Of a DNA stretch of 64,000 nt, positions 57,401 to 64,000 are shown piece by piece. The position numbers and the translations under genes were made by a program. Under the pieces are notes generated by a model, which was given only the letters and a program-made list of their open reading frames with translations, made no database searches and was not told where the DNA came from. Numbering within the stretch: position 1 is the stretch's first letter; the number at the start of each line of letters is the position of its first letter. The stretch covers positions 558,001 to 622,000 of the forward strand of contig JBBELK010000004.1 in assembly GCA_037783545.1 (NCBI GenBank), given 5' to 3'. This DNA comes from Henricia sp. BOLD:AAB3569 (Eukaryota > Echinodermata > Asteroidea > Spinulosida > Echinasteridae).

Positions 57401-59816
57401 GGTAATCGAGAGCGTTCCTGAGGCAGAGAGAGCACCCTCGGTCTCACTTTCACTAGATGAGTTGCCCACTGAAAGGACACTTGGAGTCTGTTGGAATGCT
57501 GAAAGTGACAATTTTACTTTTCAGCCGACTCCAAAGGTAAAGTCAATGACCCGGAGAGGACTTTTATCAGTAACCAGTTCTATTTTTGATCCCTTAGGGA
57601 TTGCTTCTCCCTTTGTCCTGATTGCAAGGTCCCTACTCCAAGATGTGTGCAGAAGAGGCGCAGACTGGGACCAACCTCTGACGGACGAAGAACAACAGAA
57701 ATGGAGAACATGGTTAGACCACATCTCACTCTTGTCGCAGGTAAGCGTACCTAGGTGGCTGAGACTTGATGTCGCTGTGGGTGTGCAACTGCACATTTTC
57801 TGTGATGCCTCGGAAACAGGCTACGCAGCTGTCGCCTACCTTCGAGTAGAACATGAGGATGGAGAAGTTAGGATTGAGTTCATCATTGGTAAGGCTCGGG
57901 TAAGTCCTTTGAAACTTGTGACAATCCCTAGACTGGAGCTAATGGCGGCAGTATTGGCAGCTACTATCAACGGCACCATCAGAAAGGAACTTGGTTACCC
58001 TCTGCCAGAAACGACCTACTGGAGCGACTCCATGATAGTCTTGAGTTACATTAGGAATGAAACTAAACGCTACAAGACGTTCGTAGCCAATAGGGTGAGT
58101 AAGATTTTGAGTGTCTCCTCGAAGCAACAATGGAGGCATGTGCCCAGTGAACAGAACCCAGCTGACGATGGTTCCCGAGGAACGTATGACTTGAGTGAGT
58201 GGCTTACAGGTCCAGACTTTCTCAGCGAAAAAGAGACATCGTGGCCTGTAGCTAACTTGTGCTATGATAGCACCAGTTCGACACCCGATCTAGAAGAAAA
58301 GAAAACTGCAGTGGTTGCACAGACTACATTGAGACAGTCAAAGACTGATGACAACCCGATAGCAACACTGGCAGGTAAGTATTCGTCGTGGACGAACTTG
58401 CGACGTGTCATGGGCTGGGTGTTAAGATTTGTAAGAAACCTGCGAGCCAAGGCCAAACACCAGCCAGTTACAACGGGTAATCTGCTTGTCTCAGAATTGA
58501 ATGACAGCGAGATGATGATTTTGTCGAACGACCAGCGACGTACCTTTGCATGCTGGCAAACAGACAAGCGACTTAAAAGTCTTAGCCCTGTTCTGATGGG
58601 TAAGTTACTGAGAGTTGGCGGTAGACTGGACCGTGCACGTATTGATTACGACATGCAGCACCCTATCATTCTCTCCCCCAATAGCAGTGTCGTAAAAGGG
58701 CTTGTGCTCTCCTACCATGAGAAGGTTGGGCATAGTGGGTGGAAGGCTACGTTAAATGCTCTTCGGGAGAAATACTGGATATTAAGGGGTATGTCTGTGG
58801 TAAAAGGTCTCTTGAGAAACTGTGTCACATGCAAGAAATACAACGCACGGCCGGCCGAACAGGTGATGGCGTCCCTGCCTGAAGAGCGTGTCACAGCCGA
58901 TCAGCCACCCTTTACCTTCACTGGAGTGGACTATTTTGGTCCCATAGAAGTCAAGCAGGGTCGTTCTGCAGTCAAGAGGTATGGCTGTATATTTACTTGC
59001 TTGACGTCGAGAGCTGTTCACCTCGAGGTTGCCGATACCTTAAATGCTGATTCTTTTCTAAATGCATACAGGCGATTTTCAGCGAGACGAGGCGAGCCTT
59101 CAAAGATGTTCAGCGACAACGGAAGAAACTTCACCGCAGGTGAGAAGGAATTAAGGCAGGCTCTTGCCCAAATGAACCAGGACACAGTTGAAGACTTTCT
59201 TCACACAAAGGGTGTGGAGTGGCATTTTAATCCCCCGTCAGCGAGCCACTTTGGTGGAGTTTGGGAACGCCTTATCAGGTCAGTAAGAAAGACCCTCCAC
59301 GGGGTTCTCAAGGAACAGAGGTTAAATGACGACGTTCTACATACACTCTTAGTTGAGGTCGAGAACATTTTGAATTCTAGGCCACTAACTGATCTGCCTC
59401 CAGATGCATACGACGAAGAGCCACTGACCCCTAACCATCTCCTGATGATGAGAAAGGGACCAGTTGCACCGGTAAGTAATGTTGAGGCTTACGGTAAGAG
59501 AAGATGGCTCCAGGTTCAGTACCTGGCTTCCCTCTTCTGGACTCGTTGGAAAAGGGAGTATCTTCCTTTACTTCAGAAGAGACACAAATGGACCACCCCA
59601 AGGGCAAATGTACAGGTAAATGACATTGTTCTCTTGGTAGATGAATTCTTGCCCAGAGGAAGGTGGACCATGGGCAAAGTCTTGACTGTGTACAAAAGCA
59701 AAGACGGTCGAGTGAGAAGTGTTGACGTCAAGGTATCGAGTGGTGTTTTGAAACGCCCCATTGTCAAGTTGTGTATAATACACAGAGATTCTGTCGTCAC
59801 AGGAGCAGCCTGTTAG
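54492..59816 (+). CDS. BEL/Pao Gag-Pol polyprotein
   Basis: One open frame of 1774 residues from the ATG at 54492. The frame stays open upstream to the LTR edge without an earlier ATG. Order of parts: Gag with the DUF1759-type core (FNGDPIEFFSF) around residues 200-340, CCHC-like zinc knuckles from about 416 (CYACGGEH, CFRC) and an aspartic protease with DDGS near 520. Reverse transcriptase of the Pao type follows (YDCAAKFGG near 803, YVDD near 929), then RNase H (FCDAS near 1103). The integrase has an HHCC finger (1407-1446) and a D-D-E core (GVDYFG, SDNGRNF, WERL). A C-terminal DUF5641-like tail ends the protein. The lack of any stop or frameshift suggests a functional copy. Many strong 5' splice-site motifs lie in the coding strand. 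Confidence 0.96.
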   Translation: MASQKDLSRQRRNCKGSMTRAINLWRLALDNSDTSPGTVNDLFQKANTAFDAVEKAHHSFTDGIEDDDEYEKEEQWMEAVQATFLEVRLQTESFLRGKKACPSSKYEGVVPDKATTTGNGNYVLDETTASGKGDKDEVHVVPGGGTPPLSDKVISNANVLGSQASASSGSASSGIVSSTISTSNRLSDFNEIKLALELPKTEYAKFNGDPIEFFSFMVNFETNIERKVSCNPTRLQHLKTMCQGKARSYIECCDLLGDAGYDEAKRILRTQFGQPYMILNSLMRELTNRRPIRSNDADSLWDLIASMKKCYVTLTKLGYTNDLNSTSNLLKVQDLLPNNLQTAWVKKAHDILTNSNREPEFRDLLDFLVKNAEVSSTMFGMNLAKSRNAIDRNGQRPVHVKSNNINTKVSKPLKCYACGGEHQVYVCKEFLGMSHDDRIKLATSKRLCFRCLITGHVVSRCRRIWTCRCGSDKHHNLLHPPGEVRVNTGVVSSGNKVFMRILPVIVTSSNGRQVSTLALLDDGSDTSLCSEDLMRRLGARGERLKFTSSTINGDRESEGWTFRLSVRGKYESENVNIEFLTVKNIPAPADSRPTVEELSKWDHLKSIPWENHKYDKVDMLIAVDTPQAFWVQDERKGESKDPYGIKTPLGWTIMGPGGQTGGRCHFNRIQVSNQRLLDEVQKSWAVENSGLNDHEDSLEDIRAREIMSSTIRKTDGHYEMGLLWKHDEHFMPSSRSMAESRLSSLKKRLAANDDTKAKYTEVIESYIEKGYAEPVLEDGTPGNVWYLPHHPVVHPHKAKVRVVYDCAAKFGGTSLNDQLLKGPDLMNDLLGVLLRFRQGKVAVVADIEAMFHQVRMRESDRDVLRFLWWKNGDMGKLPKEYRMCVHLFGATSSPCCSGKALKQTADDNEAANQDDVGKKAIETIRTGFYVDDCLGSVENTDVAVRLVHRLKEILSEGGFKLTKWLSNERKVIESVPEAERAPSVSLSLDELPTERTLGVCWNAESDNFTFQPTPKVKSMTRRGLLSVTSSIFDPLGIASPFVLIARSLLQDVCRRGADWDQPLTDEEQQKWRTWLDHISLLSQVSVPRWLRLDVAVGVQLHIFCDASETGYAAVAYLRVEHEDGEVRIEFIIGKARVSPLKLVTIPRLELMAAVLAATINGTIRKELGYPLPETTYWSDSMIVLSYIRNETKRYKTFVANRVSKILSVSSKQQWRHVPSEQNPADDGSRGTYDLSEWLTGPDFLSEKETSWPVANLCYDSTSSTPDLEEKKTAVVAQTTLRQSKTDDNPIATLAGKYSSWTNLRRVMGWVLRFVRNLRAKAKHQPVTTGNLLVSELNDSEMMILSNDQRRTFACWQTDKRLKSLSPVLMGKLLRVGGRLDRARIDYDMQHPIILSPNSSVVKGLVLSYHEKVGHSGWKATLNALREKYWILRGMSVVKGLLRNCVTCKKYNARPAEQVMASLPEERVTADQPPFTFTGVDYFGPIEVKQGRSAVKRYGCIFTCLTSRAVHLEVADTLNADSFLNAYRRFSARRGEPSKMFSDNGRNFTAGEKELRQALAQMNQDTVEDFLHTKGVEWHFNPPSASHFGGVWERLIRSVRKTLHGVLKEQRLNDDVLHTLLVEVENILNSRPLTDLPPDAYDEEPLTPNHLLMMRKGPVAPVSNVEAYGKRRWLQVQYLASLFWTRWKREYLPLLQKRHKWTTPRANVQVNDIVLLVDEFLPRGRWTMGKVLTVYKSKDGRVRSVDVKVSSGVLKRPIVKLCIIHRDSVVTGAAC

Positions 59817-59890
59817 TATTACCGATTACTTTAAGTAAGTCAAGTTTTTGTAATTTAAACATCCTGAAATCCAGTGTTTGCATGATTTCA

Positions 59891-59901
59891 GTGTGGGGGA
59901 G
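59891..59901 (+). other. Polypurine tract of the BEL/Pao element
   Basis: GTGTGGGGGAG lies immediately upstream of the 3' LTR start. This is the expected place and composition for plus-strand priming. Confidence 0.7.
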
Positions 59902-61234
59902 TGTTAGATCGTCTCTGAGCGTAGTGCGCCCTCTCTCGCTCGCAACAATTCGCGGCGCTGAAACATGATACGGACAGAACGATTATGGGATAGCGAAGCG
60001 ATGCTCACATGGCGCACGGTGTTCGAGACAGATTTTCTCGCTAAATTTAGCCTATTTTTGGCATAAGCGCCGAACCCAAATGCATCGTTTTCAGGTGTAG
60101 CAGTTAACTGGTGAGTTTAAGGTTGTTGCAGTTGTAATTTTGTCTTATATAAATTAATGTTTTTGTAGTTATGTCAGTCGAAAGTTTGATCTTCTTGCCA
60201 CGAGGAATTTGCCACGTTACGTAAAACAAGACGCCATTTCTAGACCGTACAGTTTACTCGATCTTTATGATCAGTGTGTATTTTACTGATTTTACAAATA
60301 TGGCATATTGTACTGAGAAATTTGTGACAGAAATCCGTGGCAAAAAGGAGCACTGTTGATACTAAAATATGTTCGTTTTATGGAGCGAATTTTAGGCCAC
60401 AGAATCTTTCCCTTTCACTGTTCTTATGACTGATAATACGAGTCCTTGGAACTTATGAATATTCATGAGCTCATGACCATATATAGAGTTTTCTTTGTCC
60501 ATGCACATGTGGGATAATCTTATCCCACATGTAGTTCCATGTGACAATTTAGTTTTTGTTCAACATTTAAATCACTTTAATAACTGTGTCCTTATAATTT
60601 TGACATGTGTTATTTAATCTTAATTATACGATTATTGTTACAGACCTGATATGTCAGTGAGGAGAATTGGATTCGCGATATGATGTATCACTGATGAGTT
60701 TCGAGGCTTAAAGCGGTCACATTCACGTGAGCATTGTTTTAGGTTTTCTTGATTATGTTTTAGTGAATTCCGTTGGAATACTGGTCATGTACATAATTAC
60801 CAGTTGCATTTAAAGTTAACGTTTTAGCCGTCAGATGATCAATGTTTATATACGGAGTTTAAAGGAGCAGTTGCTGCATAATAGTTTGTTTAAAGTTAAG
60901 TTTTGCAGACTTTGTGCCACATTTTAATATTCAAGATATTACTCTCTAGTGGATTGATTTGATTCGTCATCTTCAAATCTCTGATGTTTATGACAACTTG
61001 TGTTATTTCAAAACTGAGATTGTATTTGTTGATGTTAAATTAACATGCTTTGTATTTCTTTTTTTGTATTCAGTCACCGAACACACGAATAAAAGGTAGT
61101 CACCCAGACATGGTTGGAACGAATAAATGTTGCAAGTTTAACCAATGGTCCTCGTGTTACCTGTTCGCGTTTGTGTGTTGTGACCAAGAGCGCCCTCTAT
61201 ATTAATACTGGCTCCGAGCCCAAGAGCAGTAACA
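59902..61234 (+). repeat. 3' LTR of the BEL/Pao element
   Basis: Same length as the 5' LTR and the same sequence wherever compared, including the acceptor ending at 61073 and AATAAA at 61088-61093. It is followed by the target duplication GAATG. Confidence 0.96.
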
Positions 61235-61239
61235 GAATG

Positions 61240-62227
61240 TTTTCGACGGGCCGGGAAGAATCGTGCGTGCGTTCTGGTATTTCGTTGGCACGCATTTTGG
61301 TCGCGGTAAATGTTGATTCCCACCGGCATGCATGGTTGATGGCACACGTGTATGATTATACCCAACATTTACTGAGCATCTCTGATATAGCCTATTTTCG
61401 TACGGGCCTATACTTTTAATTTGATTAAAAACAATAATTAACGCCCTAATACGTCATTTGTAGTTACCCAAATGAGCCATGCATCATTTCATTTATTTGT
61501 ATTACGTCAACTAATTGACCACCTCAAGCTTTACTTTAATTAACGACTTCACACTATGAGCAAGAATATGTACATGTTCATTGTAACCCCATTGTTAGTA
61601 ACAATGGTGTGTGCCCAATTTCCATTGTTAGATGTTCATAGTGTCAGTTCAAAACGACGAAAAATAAGACGCCGGTACGGTTTTGGAAGTGAGAGGGAAA
61701 CCTGAAAGGAAAGCCCCTGGGAGAACCCAGGCGGTTGATCGGAGTTTATGGAACTTTGACGTCCTGAAAAATACACTGCAGATGGGCCGTTTTTGTATAT
61801 AACTACATGTAGATCCGAATTGATGGATATTTCCTGTGACAATGCCTAGGTGCCAATTTCATAAAGCTGTTCAGCAGAAAAATGTGCTTAATCCAAAATT
61901 TGTTGGATTTATAAATAAGGGTTAATAGTTGAAATTGCATGTCAACTTGTGTTTTTCACAAGAATATCTGCTATACTCATGCTAAGAACACAAGTTGATG
62001 AACCCATTTTTAAAAAGCAAACAAATTTTTGATTCTAAGCAATTTATTTTGCTAAACAACTTTATGAAATTTGCCCCAGGTATGAGCTATTTCATTGTCC
62101 TGTTACTTTCAATGCGATTTCTATGGTTGGAAATCATTTTTCTTTATTGCTGGCAAGCCCACACGTGGCCCCGCCCGCCTGCGCCTAGCCTCCGTCATGG
62201 ATTTTTGACAAACTCCATTTAGAATAA
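61240..62227. other. Intergenic region between retrotransposon and AGK
   Basis: No gene supported. It holds a foldback element at 61847-62080 (GTGCCAATTTCATAAAGCTG and its degenerate inverse). The last 60 bp lead into the AGK promoter region. Confidence 0.6.
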
Positions 62228-62254
62228 ATGTCGCCCTCACGAGACAAAGTAAAA

Positions 62255-62268
62255 ACCAATATGGCGGC
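62255..62268 (+). promoter_or_regulatory. YY1-like site overlapping the AGK start codon
   Basis: CCAATATGGCGGCG contains the YY1 core (AANATGGCGGC), and its ATG is the proposed AGK start. YY1 sites placed over the initiator codon are known for housekeeping and mitochondrial genes in vertebrates. The role here is inference. Confidence 0.5.
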
Positions 62269-63366
62269 GCGCATTGTAAAAGTTGCCACGACGATTCGAA
62301 ATCATTGGAAAAAATCGCTACTTGGGGCAATTCTTGCTGGATGGGGAATTCATTTTGTTCAGGATAGGTACAGGTTAGTTGGAAATGAAATATTAGTTGA
62401 ACCGGAATGATGTTGGAAGCTAACAAAACGCGACGACATAAACCACCATGATGATGATGAGTGTGACACGTGCGCGCCCGTGCACGCTGCGTGCGTGGTC
62501 ACTACTGTGCGTGGTCAATGACAATGACAATGCCAGTTCGCCCCAAATCAGCCCTAGCTGGAGCACAAAAGGGGTGCAGGTCAACTCGGTATAAATACTG
62601 TACACATTCGCCACTAATTTTTCCTAATATAAAGTAATAGGATGACTTGATAATGCCACAGAAAGTGTAAATTTGCTTTAGGAAACATGATTTTTAGCAA
62701 TGAGAAAATATCAAATTTTTCTTGGAAAACACTTTTATAGCTAAGTTTATCTCAGCCCTAATAATATATCATGTGGTTATATGTATAGGGCTAATAATCA
62801 ACATGGACCCGACTTCTCAAAAAACTGAAATCCAAAATGTGTCATTTTCTCCCTACCCTGTGACACACTAATTCCCCCTGGGACTCGCCTAAACCTTGAG
62901 GGAAATAACAAGCCACGATAAAGATTCAGCCCACAATTGCAGTGAAAAAAGGAGGCATACTGGGTTTTCGGTTCGCTCAGGACGACGCTCATGGCTTTGT
63001 GCACAGACTGGTGCGCACACTTATCTGCACCTGCACCGCGTATGCCCGACCAATCGACTGAAGCGCACACCCGACGACTCGGACGTACGTGGTGCGGATG
63101 TATAGCTTGTTATTTCCCCAAAGGACCTGTGTACTGCCTGACTAGTAAATTCATGACACTTTTCTCTCCTATTCCTAATTTTGCTTTTTTATCATCAAAC
63201 TAACATTTTTACATGGTTTATATGTCATAACAAGGAAAATCCTGGGTGTCCGTGCATTTTAATGAACCCATAATATGCAGGTTAATACTGATCTCCGATA
63301 TTTTTCCCCTTTTCTGTTTTCTACAGAGCCAACCTGTTGAGGGAAGAGTTTTGCAGAAGGGCTGTT
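62261..63366 (+). CDS. AGK: Acylglycerol kinase, N-terminal exons (3' partial)
   Basis: Exon 1 runs 62261-62373 and exon 2 runs 63327-63366 (GT donor at 63367). The gene continues past the window. The protein reads MAARIVKVATTIRNHWKKSL, then a hydrophobic stretch (LLGAILAGWGIHF), then ANLLREEFCRRAV. The RNHWKK motif and the following membrane segment match the start of AGK, a mitochondrial lipid kinase that phosphorylates mono- and diacylglycerol and is also part of the TIM22 import complex. An in-frame upstream ATG at 62228 would add 11 residues. I prefer 62261 for its better Kozak context (A at -3, G at +4) and for length agreement with vertebrate AGK. The split codon AG|A closes in phase across the intron. 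Confidence 0.85.
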
Positions 63367-63689
63367 GTAAGTAAACTGAGAATTTACTACCGGACCATCA
63401 CTAATAGGGAATGTTTATACTTATTTTCCTGGACAAACGTGTAGCGCGCTCCACACTACACTATCATGATGTACAGGGTGTTTCAGGAAAATGGAAACCG
63501 TGACTAAAATGATAATTACTCAGAATGTGGAAAACGACAACTGCTATCCATTTACCGTGTCCTCCTTTTCATGACACCAAGAAATCCAGAGTACCTTTAC
63601 GGATGACTGAGCAACAATGGTTCAAAGTGAGCTATGGTTAAAAAAAATGGTTCAAAAAAAGCTATTATTATTATTATTATTATTAATAT

Positions 63690-63965
63690 TTCTTTCTGGT
63701 ATTCATACTAAGGATTCCTCAATAGTGCTCATTGCACTGTCACTCGCAAGCGTGAGGAAACCCATGAAGAATTAGAATTAGAAATGGCCAGAGACACAGG
63801 GATATCCCCTTGCTCCTCACGAAAGAATGCTCTGGGATCTTTAGATTACCTAACACACTGGACCAATGGCTTTACATCTTTACCGAAGGATGGAGCAAGT
63901 GTGGTTGAGTGCCTTGCCCAAGGGCACAGGTACCGCAGCCGGATTCGAACCTGCAACCCCAAGTT
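63690..63965 (+). repeat. SINE-like dispersed repeat
   Basis: Contains CATTGCACTGTCACTCGC, ATGGCCAGAGACACAGGG, CACACTGGACCAATGGCTTT and CCGGATTCGAACCTGC. Same family as 1500-1800, in an AGK intron. Confidence 0.75.
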
Positions 63966-64000
63966 TTCACCTATGATTGCGAGTCAATAACCCAAACCGC

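Larger units (their letters stand above)
53129..61234 (+). mobile_element. Complete BEL/Pao LTR retrotransposon
   Basis: Two LTRs of exactly 1333 bp (TG...CA) flank an internal region with one long gag-pol frame. The 5-bp target duplication GAATG lies at 53124-53128 and 61235-61239. I saw no difference between the LTRs wherever I compared them, which indicates a very recent insertion. A polypurine tract precedes the 3' LTR. I could not identify a primer-binding site: the bases after the 5' LTR (GTGAGTGAATG) lack the usual TGG start. No env-like frame is present. Confidence 0.97.

Overview
The window is animal nuclear DNA. Its genes have many small exons with GT-AG introns, it carries eukaryotic tRNA genes, and its introns and spacers are packed with foldback elements and tRNA-derived repeats. 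The gene set and repeat style suggest a marine invertebrate deuterostome. An echinoderm, perhaps a sea star, is my best guess, but this is inference from texture and not proven.

Layout, left to right: (1) 74-16792, plus strand: 17 exons of TBCK (pseudokinase, TBC and rhodanese-like domains). The 5' part lies outside the window. An exon carrying the TBC arginine finger is present 11 times in tandem (6225-8013). (2) 16793-19804: spacer with repeats. (3) 19805-29975, minus strand: a 12-exon TRIM-type E3 ligase (RING, B-box, coiled coil) that ends in a RanBP2-type zinc finger. (4) 30814-32726, minus strand: three tRNA genes, two tRNA-Ala(TGC) and one with the Ala identity pair but anticodon AAA. 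(5) 33706-45247, plus strand: an 11-exon FBXW7 orthologue that opens with a ComEA-like helix-hairpin-helix domain, an N-terminus I do not know from other FBXW7 proteins. (6) 45248-50729: repeats. (7) 50730-51323, plus strand: an intronless small heat shock protein. (8) 53129-61234: a complete BEL/Pao LTR retrotransposon with two 1333-bp LTRs, a 5-bp target duplication and one open gag-pol frame. (9) 62261 to the edge, plus strand: the first two exons of acylglycerol kinase (AGK).

The genes are unrelated housekeeping or regulatory functions and do not form an operon. Two of them, FBXW7 and the TRIM-type protein, are ubiquitin ligase components transcribed divergently around the tRNA cluster. 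Exon boundaries were set by reading splice sites and checking that the codon phase closes across every junction, together with family knowledge of TBCK, FBXW7 and AGK.

The points most worth a second look are the TBCK exon array with its one in-frame spacer, the HhH-FBXW7 fusion, the Ala/AAA tRNA, and the dense strong 5' splice-site motifs inside the BEL/Pao reading frame.
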